64,000 nucleotides of DNA from Candidatus Paracaedibacter symbiosus (GCF_000757605.1 NZ_JQAK01000001.1:1452627-1516626); one strand, 5' to 3'; positions 38,456 to 47,933 are shown, counted from the stretch's first letter. Notes: generated from the letters alone by a model not told the origin. Translations and numbers: made by a program.

Positions 38456-38632
38456 GCCATTTGGCTCCTTGTCCTTCCTATTCTACTGACTCTTTCAGGG
38501 GAGCTATTAAATACAGCTATTGAAAAAACAATTGATGAATTAGGGCAAGGGAAAATTTGTCCACATTTTAAATTTGCTAAAGAGGCAAGATCTGCTGCAG
38601 AATTTCTTTGCTGTAATTATGATTGTTTTTAA
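38456..38632 (+). pseudogene. Diacylglycerol kinase remnant (C-terminal part)
   Basis: An open frame without a start codon reads LLVLPILLTLSGELLNTAIE, then KTIDELGQGKICPHFKFAKE and ARSAAEFLCCNYDCF before TAA at 38630. The ELLNTAIEKTID block is the catalytic NxAIE motif of prokaryotic DgkA, and AKEARSAAEF corresponds to its AKDxGSAAV helix. The N-terminal half is missing and a repeat sits where it should be. Active DgkA recycles diacylglycerol to phosphatidate, so that salvage step would need another gene. Confidence 0.7.
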
Positions 38633-38777
38633 GCTGGGGATTTATTGTTATTCCTAGAATTTTGGTTGGTCAAAAACACATATATCTTAGTAAGTATTAC
38701 TGCTATGGCGAAAGATTGATATTATAACGCAAGTAGTGTATATTATTAAAAAAGATATCTATTTGAAAGAGGTTGTT

Positions 38778-39497
38778 ATGGAAAATCCATACGGAAATAA
38801 AACAGTTATCCGCCAGGGACATGGTCAAGCAACGCAATTAGATTCAGGTCTGCGCAGTTATATGCAAAGTGTATTTAATCTGATGGCATTGGGACTTGCC
38901 CTAACCGGCTTTATCGCCTTTGCTGCGGCACAATCACCAGAGCTGGTACACATTCTTTACATGACGCCATTGAAGTGGGTTGTCTTGTTAGCGCCGGTGG
39001 GTGTGGTGTTTTACTTAAGTTATCAAATTCAAAATTTAAGCCAATCGACGGCCCAATTGTTGTTCTGGGTTTATTCAGGACTAATGGGCCTTTCATTGGG
39101 GACGATTTTCTTACTGTATACATCACAAAGCATTACACGCGTTTTCTTTATCACCGCGGCGATGTTTCTTAGTATGAGTCTTTATGGATATACAACCAAA
39201 AAAGATCTGACTTCCATGGGATCATTCATGATCATGGGCCTGTTTGGAATCGTTATTGCAAGTTTGGTGAATATCTTTTTGCAAAGCACAGGATTACAGT
39301 TCGTCGTGTCTGTCTTAGGTGTTGTTATCTTTACTGGTCTGACTGCCTATGACGTACAGAAAATTAAAGATGCTTATTATTCAAGTGCAGCTGGTGAAAC
39401 CATTGGTAAAGTTGCGATTATGGGGGCTTTGACCTTGTATTTAGACTTTATCAATCTATTTATGTCATTGCTGCGGTTGTTTGGCGATCGCCGCTAA
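38778..39497 (+). CDS. Bax inhibitor-1/YccA family membrane protein
   Basis: A 239-residue protein with seven hydrophobic helices. The tail of the BI-1 fold is well conserved: GLTAYDVQKIKDAYYSS followed by ALTLYLDFINLFMSLLRLFG. Family members are pH-sensitive calcium-leak channels or modulators of membrane proteases. ATG 38778 has GAAAGAGG upstream; an earlier frame start at 38736 adds 14 unlikely residues. A terminator follows. Confidence 0.92.
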   Translation: MENPYGNKTVIRQGHGQATQLDSGLRSYMQSVFNLMALGLALTGFIAFAAAQSPELVHILYMTPLKWVVLLAPVGVVFYLSYQIQNLSQSTAQLLFWVYSGLMGLSLGTIFLLYTSQSITRVFFITAAMFLSMSLYGYTTKKDLTSMGSFMIMGLFGIVIASLVNIFLQSTGLQFVVSVLGVVIFTGLTAYDVQKIKDAYYSSAAGETIGKVAIMGALTLYLDFINLFMSLLRLFGDRR

Positions 39498-39516
39498 GGA
39501 TCGCTGTTAAAAGAAG

Positions 39517-39550
39517 AGCGCGGGAGTTAAAGCCCGCGCTATTTTTTTAT
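39517..39550 (+). terminator. Rho-independent terminator after the BI-1 gene
   Basis: AGCGCGGG (39517-39524) pairs with CCCGCGCT (39533-39540), then ATTTTTTTAT. A strong GC stem with a T-run. Confidence 0.92.
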
Positions 39551-39555
39551 TTTAC

Positions 39556-39571
39556 TAGGTTCTGTCCACCT
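39556..39571. repeat. Solo left end of repeat family A
   Basis: TAGGTTCTGTCCACCT matches the 16-bp end of family A with one change. The rest of the element and the right end are absent; different DNA follows immediately. Confidence 0.65.
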
Positions 39572-39883
39572 AATGATTTTAAGATTGGAAATCCTCTCCA
39601 AAGCATTGTTGTCATATCCCGGTTTTGCTCTTGAGGAGATTGCTCTGGCCGTTATAGGGGATCCCTTTCCAAGACGTTTATTGCTGCCATTCTAAAGTCA
39701 ACCCAGGGCCGTGTTCTCTCTCTATTTAAAAGTCATGGCTCACAACTCCTTCTTCAAAAGTACGTGGTGATGATCACGGAATCTGTCAAATCGTTTACTT
39801 CTTACTGTGCGTTCTTATTAAATAATTAACTTGGGTTAAAAAAATATCGTGCCTAATTCTTGATCACATGCTAGGAGTTGTGT

Positions 39884-40052
39884 AGTATACATTCAAAACA
39901 CCTGAAGAAGTCGGTTTTTGGCTTTGCCTCTTTGGGCTCATTTTTACCTTGGAGCTCCTTTAAAGAGGGCGCAGCTTTCGCGGCGCACAAAGATAAGAGT
40001 CGTCTCAAATCTGCTGGCCATAATTGTGACTCTGCAAGTGTTTTTGGGTATG
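39884..40052. mobile_element. Family C repeat element with terminal inverted repeats
   Basis: The left end ATACATTCAAAACACCTGAA (from 39886) and the right end GCAAGTGTTTTTGGGTAT (40033-40050) are imperfect inverted repeats. The interior (CTCTTTGGGCTCATTTTTAC) recurs in part near 46483-46510. Other ends of the same type are at 17974-17995, 49483-49508 and 57446-57495. There is no coding capacity. Confidence 0.6.
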
Positions 40053-40090
40053 TTTTTGAAAATTAAGATTCAATAAATAGAAAAATTCAT

Positions 40091-41066
40091 ATGTCAGTTA
40101 AAATTGGTTCCATTGAATTGTCTATGCCAGTATTGCTTGCCCCTATGTCAGGGGTGACCGATATGCCGTTTCGCCGTTTGGTAAAGAGGCAAGGGGCAGG
40201 GCTTGTTATTTCAGAGATGATTGCGAGTCAGGCCATGATTCGGCATACCCGTCAGACGATGAAGATGATTGAAAAAATCTCCAGAAGAACAACCAATGGC
40301 AATGCAATTAGCTGGGTGTGAGCCTGAGGTAATGGCTGAAGCAGCACGCCTTAATGAAGATCGGGGGGCGCACATTATTGACATTAACATGGGCTGTCCG
40401 GTGAAGAAGGTGGTAAATGGTCATGCTGGATCATCGCTGATGCGTGATGAACTTCTTGCGGCAAGAATTATTGAAGCCACTGTTAAAGCTGTTAAAATTC
40501 CTGTAACTTTGAAAATGCGAACTGGATGGGATGATGCGAGTCGTAATGCGCCAAAACTTGCAAAGATAGCAGAAGAATGCGGCGTCAAAATGATCACGAT
40601 TCATGGGCGGACTCGTTGTCAGTTGTATAATGGTCGGGCTGACTGGCATTTTATCAGGCGCGTAAAAGAAATTGTCTCAGTCCCTGTTATTGGCAATGGT
40701 GACGTGGTGACGATTGATGATGCAGTAACATTATTAGATCAAAGTGGTGCCGACGGGGTAATGATTGGGCGTGGTTGTTACGGGCGGCCTTGGTTTATCA
40801 ATCAAGTGGGGCACTATTTGAAAACGAAGGAGAAACTGGCAGATCCCACAATAGAGGTACAGCATCAGTTACTGCGTGGTCATGTTGACAGTATGATGAG
40901 TCATTATGGTGAGGGTACAGGTGTGAAAATTGCTCGCAAACATGTCGGCTGGTATAGTAAGGGATTGCCCGGGTCGACAGACTTTAGAGTCGCGATTAAT
41001 CAAGCAGATTCAAGTGTAGCGATGTTTGAGTTAATCGATAAGTTTTATTTGCCGCTTTATGTCTGA
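40091..41066 (+). pseudogene. dusB: tRNA-dihydrouridine synthase DusB, single-base frameshift
   Basis: Two overlapping frames join into a 324-residue FMN-dependent enzyme that reduces uridines in tRNA. The first, from ATG 40091, contains PVLLAPMSGVTDMPFRRLV and breaks after KMIEK at A6 (40272-40277), where five A would keep the frame. The second continues SPEEQPMAMQLAGCEP, with DINMGCPVKKV (catalytic Cys) and LKMRTGWDD, then the MIGRGCYGRPW signature. All key residues survive, so the break is either recent or a sequencing error. In alphaproteobacteria dusB (nifR3) leads the ntrBC-ntrYX cluster, as here. Confidence 0.88.
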
Positions 41067-41091
41067 AAGATTTATGACGAAGAGATCAACA

Positions 41092-41415
41092 ATGATTCAA
41101 CCGATTCGTATTCATGAAAATCTTGAGGAAACTCAAGGAATCGCCGTACCTAACGACAATTTGTCTATGCAGCAACGTGGCCTAGGCGCAATGGTTGAAG
41201 GTTTTTTGGCAACTTATTTTGCCGCTCACGAGGGGCTTATGCCAGGTAATGGCTTATATGATCGTGTCATACAAGAAGTGGAGCGTCCCTTGTTGCGAGC
41301 AACGCTCAAGCTGGTTAATGGTAACCAAAAGAAAGCAGCCATTATTTTAGGAATTAATCGTAATACCTTGCGCAAAAAAATAACGGATTTACAAATTGAT
41401 TTGACAAACCTTTAG
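41092..41415 (+). CDS. NtrC remnant: stand-alone Fis-type DNA-binding domain
   Basis: A 107-residue protein (119 if started at ATG 41059, overlapping dusB). The C-terminal half, GLYDRVIQEVERPLLRATLK then GNQKKAAIILGINRNTLRKK, is the helix-turn-helix end of alphaproteobacterial NtrC. The receiver and AAA+ domains are absent, and ntrB is missing from its usual place upstream. The frame is open, so it may still bind NtrC-like sites as a Fis-like factor. It sits exactly where ntrC belongs, between dusB and ntrY. ATG 41092 is chosen because AGAG precedes it; the choice is uncertain. Confidence 0.75.
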   Translation: MIQPIRIHENLEETQGIAVPNDNLSMQQRGLGAMVEGFLATYFAAHEGLMPGNGLYDRVIQEVERPLLRATLKLVNGNQKKAAIILGINRNTLRKKITDLQIDLTNL

Positions 41416-41424
41416 AACGTGTTG

Positions 41425-43647
41425 ATGCAATTGCCTTATAAATCACCATTTCAACAGCTTACCAACAAAATACTGGCTCTTTCTCAGAGTGATTTTTTGT
41501 TGCGTCGTCTAGGTCTTGTCTTAAGCATTGCTGCAATTTTATCGGGTTTTGCGACCTATATAGTTCTCACCGGTTCTGATCCATTTGCTGATAAATCAAG
41601 TCGTGTATTGCCTCTCATTTATCTTGATCTTACCCTCATGATGTTGTTGGCGGTTGTTGTTGCTAAGAGAATTATTGAACTATGGGTAGCTCGTCGCCGT
41701 GGCTCCGTTGGCTCAAGGTTACATGTCCAAATTTCCGCATTGTTTGCTTTTGTGGCGATTACACCTAGCATTTTTGTGACTATTTTTTCAGCTCTCTTTT
41801 TTAATGTGGGGTTACATGCTTGGTTTGGTCAGCCAGTACGTTCTGCTTTGAGTGAAGCCCGTGTTGTTGCTGAAGCCTATCTCAATGAACATTCCAAAAC
41901 AATTTCCCATGATGCTCAAGAAATCGCAGCACAACTGAGCCCCCAAATTGCAGCATTAGTATATGTGCCAGAGATTTTAGCAGAAAAACTGACCAAGCTC
42001 ACGGAACAACGTGGGATCGATGAAGCCATTATCTTTGATGTCAACCGGCAGGTGGTGGCGCGGGCGTATTTTACTTTTGCCCTTGAATTCGAAAAGGTCA
42101 TCAGTAACTCATTTGATCGGGCCCAATTGGGGGAAATTGTTGTGGTATCAAGTGAGGGGGGGGACCGAGTTCGAGCCCTTATGAAGCTCGATGATCTCAC
42201 GGAAACTTATCTCTATATCGGTAAGTTTGTCGATCCTGCTGTGTTGCAGCATGTTGCCCAAACAAAAGGGGCTATTGCTGAATATAATCGCCTTGATGCC
42301 CAGCGCTCAGGTCTACAAATCACCTTTGTCTTATTTTTCTCCATGGTCGCATTATTGTTGTTGTTGGCTGCAGCCTGGGCTGGGTTGACGGTGGCAAACC
42401 TATTTGTGCGGCCGATTATGCGGTTGATTACGGCTGCTGAAGAGGTGAGTCAGGGCAATTTGGATGTCCACGTGACGGCTGAAGGCTCGATGAATAATGA
42501 GCTCGGGAATTTGGCTGAAGCTTTTAATAAAATGACGTATCAGCTTGCGAATCAACGCCAAGATCTCATCAAAGCAAATACCCAAATTGACCAACGGCGC
42601 CAGTTTATGGAAACGATTTTGGCGCGTATTTCAGCAGGTGTTATGAGTATTGATAAGAACTTTCAAATCGTGTTAATGAACGGTCGAGCACGCGAACTTT
42701 TAGATGTAAAAATTGATCCAAAAAACCGCTCTTTAAGACAAATAAGTCCAGAATTTATCCAATTACTCATGGAAAATGAAATTGAAACAGATGCCCCTCT
42801 GTTAAAGCAAGTCACAATTGTACGCGGCAATATGGTATCGATTTTGCAAACGGGGATTGTGGTGGATCAATCCCACAAAAAACAACGGGGTTTCATCATT
42901 ACTTTTGATGATGTAACGCCACTAGTCTCGGCACAGCGTAAAGCTGCTTGGTCAGACGTGGCCCGCAAGATTGCCCACGAGATTAAAAATCCATTGACCC
43001 CCATTCAATTATCAGCAGAACGCCTAAAACGGCGCTATTTAAAAGAAATTACCAATGATCCGGCAACATTTCAGGCTTGTACTGATACTATTATTCGCCA
43101 AGTCTCTCAAATTGGTAAGTTAGTCAATGAATTTTCGTCTTTTGCTCGGATGCCAGATCCAGAAATGAAACCAGAAAACATTATTGATTTAGCGCGCCAA
43201 GCAATTTTCTTGCAACGTCAAGCTCACCCAGAAATTAAGTTTATTTTTAACGTGGTGGATGACTCATTAATTGTGGATTGTGATGCAGATCAGCTGGGAC
43301 AGGTTTTAACAAACGTTTTGCAAAATGCGATCAATGCTGTAAGCTTAGACGAAATAGCAGGAAGCAATAAACCTGGACAGCCAATTATTCAACTTAGTAT
43401 TGAAAAGTCGAGTTCAAAATGCCGCGTAGTTATTGAAGATAATGGTCCAGGTTTTCCAGTGCAGGGGCGTGAACGATTGACAGAGCCCTATTATACCACC
43501 CATTCAAAAGGGACGGGTCTTGGTCTTGCAATTGTGGCTAAGATTGTAGAAGATCATCGTGGAAAATTAGAATTAACAGATAGCCATCTTGGTGGCGCTA
43601 AAGTAGTTATAGAGTTTTTAAGTCCAACAAAGCGAGCAGATAACTGA
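41425..43647 (+). CDS. ntrY: Sensor histidine kinase NtrY
   Basis: A membrane kinase of about 740 residues. Hydrophobic helices lie near residues 25-45, 60-80, 100-125 and 290-315, the last followed by a HAMP domain (LFVRPIMRLITAAEEVSQGN). A PAS region (ARISAGVMSIDKNFQIVLMN) precedes the phospho-acceptor H-box IAHEIKNPLTPIQLSAERLK (His about 518). The ATP-binding N and G boxes are NVLQNAINAV and IEDNGPGF. It pairs with ntrX, which overlaps it by one base. GTG 41419, TTG 41422 and ATG 41425 are all possible starts; ATG is preferred. Confidence 0.94.
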   Translation: MQLPYKSPFQQLTNKILALSQSDFLLRRLGLVLSIAAILSGFATYIVLTGSDPFADKSSRVLPLIYLDLTLMMLLAVVVAKRIIELWVARRRGSVGSRLHVQISALFAFVAITPSIFVTIFSALFFNVGLHAWFGQPVRSALSEARVVAEAYLNEHSKTISHDAQEIAAQLSPQIAALVYVPEILAEKLTKLTEQRGIDEAIIFDVNRQVVARAYFTFALEFEKVISNSFDRAQLGEIVVVSSEGGDRVRALMKLDDLTETYLYIGKFVDPAVLQHVAQTKGAIAEYNRLDAQRSGLQITFVLFFSMVALLLLLAAAWAGLTVANLFVRPIMRLITAAEEVSQGNLDVHVTAEGSMNNELGNLAEAFNKMTYQLANQRQDLIKANTQIDQRRQFMETILARISAGVMSIDKNFQIVLMNGRARELLDVKIDPKNRSLRQISPEFIQLLMENEIETDAPLLKQVTIVRGNMVSILQTGIVVDQSHKKQRGFIITFDDVTPLVSAQRKAAWSDVARKIAHEIKNPLTPIQLSAERLKRRYLKEITNDPATFQACTDTIIRQVSQIGKLVNEFSSFARMPDPEMKPENIIDLARQAIFLQRQAHPEIKFIFNVVDDSLIVDCDADQLGQVLTNVLQNAINAVSLDEIAGSNKPGQPIIQLSIEKSSSKCRVVIEDNGPGFPVQGRERLTEPYYTTHSKGTGLGLAIVAKIVEDHRGKLELTDSHLGGAKVVIEFLSPTKRADN

Positions 43648-45071
43648 TGGCACAGGATATTTTAATTGTTGATGATGAAGCCGATATTCGGGAATTAGTC
43701 GCAGGCATTCTTGAGGATGAAGGATATGCGGCGCGCCAAGCAGCAGATGGCACCTCTGCCCTGAATGCGATTAAATTTCGTCAACCAAGCTTAGTCATTT
43801 TGGATGTGTGGCTTGGTGATAATGAACGTGATGGTATTAAGATTTTGGAAATTATTAAACGGGATCATCCCTACGTTCCAGTAATTATGATTAGTGGCCA
43901 TAGCACCATTGAAACAGCCGTCGCTGCCATTAAACGCGGAGCTTATGACTTTTTAGAGAAGCCATTTGATGCCGAACGATTGCTTCTCGTGGTGCAGCGA
44001 GCCGTTGAAACAGCTAAGCTGCGCCGGGAAAATGCGGAGCTCAAGCTAAAATCAGGCGGTGTTCTTGATTTAATTGGTAACTCACAAGCCATTATTCAGA
44101 TTCGCCAACAAATTGAAAAAGCAGCCCCAACGAATAGTCGTATTTTGATTAATGGTCCTTCAGGGGCAGGTAAAGAAGTCGTGGCTCGCAAAATTCACCA
44201 ACTGTCCCGTCGTGCCAATGGGCCTTTTGTCGTTCTAAACTGTGCCTCATTACATCCTGATCGTCTCGAGGCAGAGCTTTTTGGCACTGAGATTATGGGG
44301 TTAGACCCAACAGTACCGCGTAAAATAGGTCTATTAGAACAAGCTCACGGAGGCATACTCTTTTTAGACGAGATTACTGATTTACCTCTTCCTACTCAAA
44401 GTAAACTAATTCGTGTTTTACAAGATCAATCTTTTTGTCGTTTAGGGGATCATCAAAAAATTGAAGTGGATGTGCGCATTATTGGAGCCACCAGTACTAA
44501 TATTTTGCAGGCGATTAAAGATGGTCATTTTCGTGAAGATTTATACTATCGTTTGAATGTGGTGCCTATTATCATACCCTCACTTCAAGAGCGGGTGACA
44601 GATATCCCCTTGTTAATGCAATATTTTATGCAGCAAGCAGCACTGACTCACGGCAGGCCGATACGGATTTTGAGTGAAGAGGCGACAATTGTTCTGCAAT
44701 CGTATGAGTGGCCTGGTAATATTAGGCAATTACGCAATATAATTGAATGGATTTTGATTATGGCACCAGGTGGCGCCAAAGATCCTGTGACTGTAGATAT
44801 GTTACCGCCGGAAATTCGCTCCGACACTTCCTTTAACTATTTGGGTAGCCCAAGCATTGTTGTCATGCCACTTAGAGAAGCACGTGAGGCCTTTGAACGG
44901 GAATATTTACTAGCACAGGTTAATCGTTTTGGGGGCAATATTTCAAAGACAGCCCGCTTTGTGGGGATGGAAAGGTCGGCTTTGCACAGAAAACTAAGAG
45001 CCTTAGGGGTGCATGAAGGTCGAGGTCACGATGAAGAACCTGAGTCAGCAACTGAGGTACAGATTGCATGA
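43647..45071 (+). CDS. ntrX: Response regulator NtrX
   Basis: A 474-residue NtrC-family regulator. The receiver has acidic pocket residues in LIVDDEADI and phospho-acceptor D53 in ILDVWLGD. The AAA+ domain has a Walker A GPSGAGKE (about 169) and Walker B GGILFLDE. The sigma-54 contact loop GAFTGA is not present; the corresponding stretch reads ELFGTEIMGLDPTVPRKIG. A Fis-type HTH closes the protein (GGNISKTARFVGMERSALHR). NtrX proteins of several alphaproteobacteria lack GAFTGA and act with sigma-70, which probably applies here. The stop overlaps trkA by four bases. Confidence 0.94.
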   Translation: MAQDILIVDDEADIRELVAGILEDEGYAARQAADGTSALNAIKFRQPSLVILDVWLGDNERDGIKILEIIKRDHPYVPVIMISGHSTIETAVAAIKRGAYDFLEKPFDAERLLLVVQRAVETAKLRRENAELKLKSGGVLDLIGNSQAIIQIRQQIEKAAPTNSRILINGPSGAGKEVVARKIHQLSRRANGPFVVLNCASLHPDRLEAELFGTEIMGLDPTVPRKIGLLEQAHGGILFLDEITDLPLPTQSKLIRVLQDQSFCRLGDHQKIEVDVRIIGATSTNILQAIKDGHFREDLYYRLNVVPIIIPSLQERVTDIPLLMQYFMQQAALTHGRPIRILSEEATIVLQSYEWPGNIRQLRNIIEWILIMAPGGAKDPVTVDMLPPEIRSDTSFNYLGSPSIVVMPLREAREAFEREYLLAQVNRFGGNISKTARFVGMERSALHRKLRALGVHEGRGHDEEPESATEVQIA

Positions 45072-46444
45072 AAGTTGTTATAGCTGGCGCGGGTCGTGTT
45101 GGTTTTAACCTTGCGAAGTATTTAGCTGTTGGCGCAAATGACGTTACGATTATCGATAAATCAGAGGACCTACTTCGTCGTATCAGTGATGCGATTGATG
45201 TACAACCGATTGTGGGTTATGCTTCCCATCCAGAGGTATTGGAGCGAGCAGGAGCACCAGAAGCAGATCTTTTTGTAGCTGTTACAGCATCCGACGAAGT
45301 CAATATTGTGGCCTGTGAAGTGGCTAATTCTTTATTTAATGTACAAAAAAAGATCGCCCGCATCAGGAACCAAAGTTATCTAGATCCCGATTGGGTAAAC
45401 TTATTTCGTCCGGCTCACCTTGCCATTGACTACATTATTTCGCCAGAAGTTGAAGTCGCTAAGGCCATTAGTCGTAGTATCCGTGTTCAGGGCGCTTTTG
45501 ATGTAATTCCTCTTTTGGGTGAAGATCTAAAAATGGTTGGGGTGCGTTGTGGCCAACTCTCTCAAATCTTAAATACACCATTGCGGCTTATTCCTAATTT
45601 ATTTGCCAAACTTGACTTTATCATTGCTTGTATTTATCGGGGTGGTGACCTCTTTATTCCAAGTGGGGATGAGCACCTTCTCTTAAACGATGAAGTCTAT
45701 TTTATCGCCCATCGAGACCAAATACACCAAATTATGGAAGCTTTTAATTTTCAACATCACTATGGTCGACGCGTGTTAATCATGGGAGGTGGTAGTATAG
45801 GATTAACCCTGGCTGCTGAGATTGAAAAGACCCTGAAGAATTTCCAGACTAAGGTCATTGAGAAAAATCCCCAGCGGGCTGAATACGTGGCACGTCAGCT
45901 GAAAACCACAGAGGTTTTATGCGGCGATGTGCTTGATGTTGAGCTATTGAAAGAAGCGAACATTCAAGAGGCCGAAACCATTATATCAGTAACCCAGGAT
46001 GACAAAGTGAATATTCTTGCCTCACTCCTTGCTAAAAAAGAAGGAGCTATTCGGGCTATGACGCTATTAAATAATATGGATTATTCTTCGCTTGTGACCT
46101 CTATGGGGGTCGATGCAATTATCAGCCCGCATTCAATTACGGTATCCTCTATTTTGCAATACGTACGCCAGGGGGAACTTCGTTCGGTGCATTCATTGCG
46201 CAATGGTGACGTGGAGGTGATTGAAGCCGAAGCCCAAGAATCAAGTAACGTCATCGGGCTTTCTGTGGAAGACATCAATATTAAAGGGCATATTTTAGTA
46301 GCAGGCCTCAGGCGTGGAAATCAAACCTTTATCTTACCTCCCAAAACTACAGTTCGTGTTGGTGATCGTCTGATATTAGTCGTCACAAAAGAGACAATTA
46401 CCAAGATTGAAAGATTGTTTGCTACTCGATTGAGCTACCTTTAA
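45068..46444 (+). CDS. trkA: Trk system potassium uptake regulator TrkA
   Basis: A 458-residue cytosolic gating subunit with two RCK repeats. The first nucleotide-binding fold starts KVVIAGAGRVGFNLAKYLA, the second VLIMGGGSIGLTLAAEIE (about residue 237). Each is followed by a TrkA-C domain. It binds NAD(H)/ATP and controls TrkH (36846-38300). The ATG overlaps the ntrX stop (ATGA), so its expression is tied to the NtrYX operon, the usual alphaproteobacterial arrangement. Confidence 0.96.
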   Translation: MKVVIAGAGRVGFNLAKYLAVGANDVTIIDKSEDLLRRISDAIDVQPIVGYASHPEVLERAGAPEADLFVAVTASDEVNIVACEVANSLFNVQKKIARIRNQSYLDPDWVNLFRPAHLAIDYIISPEVEVAKAISRSIRVQGAFDVIPLLGEDLKMVGVRCGQLSQILNTPLRLIPNLFAKLDFIIACIYRGGDLFIPSGDEHLLLNDEVYFIAHRDQIHQIMEAFNFQHHYGRRVLIMGGGSIGLTLAAEIEKTLKNFQTKVIEKNPQRAEYVARQLKTTEVLCGDVLDVELLKEANIQEAETIISVTQDDKVNILASLLAKKEGAIRAMTLLNNMDYSSLVTSMGVDAIISPHSITVSSILQYVRQGELRSVHSLRNGDVEVIEAEAQESSNVIGLSVEDINIKGHILVAGLRRGNQTFILPPKTTVRVGDRLILVVTKETITKIERLFATRLSYL

Positions 46445-46479
46445 TGGTATAATGAATCTAATTGATATGCGGAATTCCT

Positions 46480-46560
46480 ATCATCCCATCTTTGGGCTCC
46501 TTTTTCCGCTTGGCTTCTTCAGGGAGAGCCAACTCGCTTTGTTGGCCATCTGAGAAAATT
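46480..46560. repeat. Partial family C repeat downstream of trkA
   Basis: CATCTTTGGGCTCCTTTTTC and the following GGCTTCTTCAGGGAGAGCC resemble the interior of the element at 39884-40052 (CTCTTTGGGCTCATTTTTAC..CTCCTTTAAAGAGGGC). Ends are not clear. Confidence 0.4.
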
Positions 46561-46612
46561 AGTCTGGAATTTTAGAGATTTAGACAAAAAAATCTTGCGA
46601 ACGAGAATGGGA

Positions 46613-46640
46613 AAGAAGGCCTTTTTTCAGAGCCTTTTTT
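46613..46640. terminator. Likely terminator between trkA and the convergent MFS gene
   Basis: AAGAAGGC (46613-46620) can pair with GCCTTTTT (46632-46639) around CTTTTTTCAGA, with a T-rich 3' side on the plus strand. It sits at the junction of two convergent transcripts. Confidence 0.5.
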
Positions 46641-47933
46641 ATGAAACGGGAGAAGTTGGCTGGTGTCGTGCAAAGCGTAGCAAGATCCAACTTAGACAAA
46701 GACACGCCGGTACTGCTAAAATCGCTACGTGGTAGGAATCAATGGTGTAAGCCCGCGTTCCATCGGCAGCTAGGGTCCCATCCCAAGAAAAATCAAGAAG
46801 TATTCCAAGAAGAGGTTGGAAAATAATCCCACTCATCATGACAACTGCGTTGGTAAAGCCCATCGCTGTGCCGCTCAGGCGATTCGGAACAGCATCCTTA
46901 ACACACGCAAAACTTAAAATCTGGCCACCATTAAAAGCGCCTGCAATAAAGAGCATGCCGAACATGAAATTGAGGGGTAAATTGGGGATATAAAGAATGC
47001 TTAAGAAGATAACGGTGGTAAAGAGGGCAGACAGGCTCATCACGCTCACACGATTGTTTAAGCGATCAGAAATCTGAGCGGCAATTGGGCTGCCGATAGC
47101 AATACCAAGATACAACATAACACTCGCAAAAGAAGCAATATCATTGGTAATCCCATATTTTTTCATGAGGAAAGGGACTGCCCATAGCTCACAAAATGCT
47201 GAAATTGGTACATACGTCAAGCCACCAAAAATAGCATAAATCCAAAGGCGAGGTTGCCTCGCAATATAAAGGAGATCGACTAAGAAGTGTGACTGAGGGT
47301 TTTTATTGTTATTCGATAGAGAGCCTTGGCGCCGATCTTTAATAATAATCCAACATAAAAAGGCAAGACCAATTCCAATGTAAGCGGCGATAATTGTTGC
47401 TTGACGCCAACCAAAATTATTAATCAAGAACGCGAAAGGAGGGCCACTGAACATGCCTCCAACAGTCCCCATCATATTCGTCATACTAGCGATTATGGCA
47501 ATTGTGCTGGCAAGAACCAATCGGCACTTATTTTAAGGCAACTAATAAACGCACAGGCAGAGCCCGCACCAATCAAAAAACGGCCCAGCTGAGCAAGTGG
47601 CAATGAATCACTATAAGCAAAGCACAAGCTGCCAATCACACACAACAGAGTGGAAAATGTAACCACCCGTCGAGTGCCAAACCGGTCCACGATAATGCCG
47701 CAAGGAACTTGTAGGATAACGTAGGCGTAATAATAGAATGAGCTTAAAACCCCAAGTGCTGTTGAATCCACACCGAAATCACGCATTAAATCGTCTGTCA
47801 TAACACTTGGGGAAGCGCGCAAAATCATTTCATAAAAATAAAAAAGACTCGCACAAATCCAAATCATCCAGGATTTTAGAGAAGGGATTGTGGCCTCTGA
47901 TGTGTCAGTATGGCTTGAAATAAAATTCACCAT
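46639..47933 (-). pseudogene. MFS transporter, single-base frameshift
   Basis: Two overlapping frames together give a 431-residue, 12-helix major-facilitator protein closely related to its upstream neighbour (48007-49347). The N-terminal part, from ATG 47933, ends at ADWFLPAQLP; the C-terminal part resumes with AIIASMTNMMGTVGGMF. The intact neighbour reads NWFRSERFAVIAGVTMMMGT here, so one T is missing around 47500-47501 (CAATT-GCC where CAATTTGCC is expected). Unlike the other frameshifts this one is not in a long homopolymer, so genuine decay of one of two duplicates is plausible. The substrate is unknown. Confidence 0.85.

Larger units (their letters stand above)
39551..40090. other. Repeat-rich intergenic region upstream of dusB
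   Basis: It holds the solo family A end, a stretch at about 39595-39650 resembling the one at 14568-14630 (TTGAGGAGATTGCTC in common with ATTGAGGAGATTGCTC), about 200 bases of unique DNA and the family C element at 39884-40052. A 62-codon frame in the last part lies in the repeat and has no other support. Confidence 0.55.

Noticed and set aside
39878-40066. 62-codon plus-strand frame before dusB
   Set aside because: It coincides with the family C element and has no ribosome-binding site or family resemblance.
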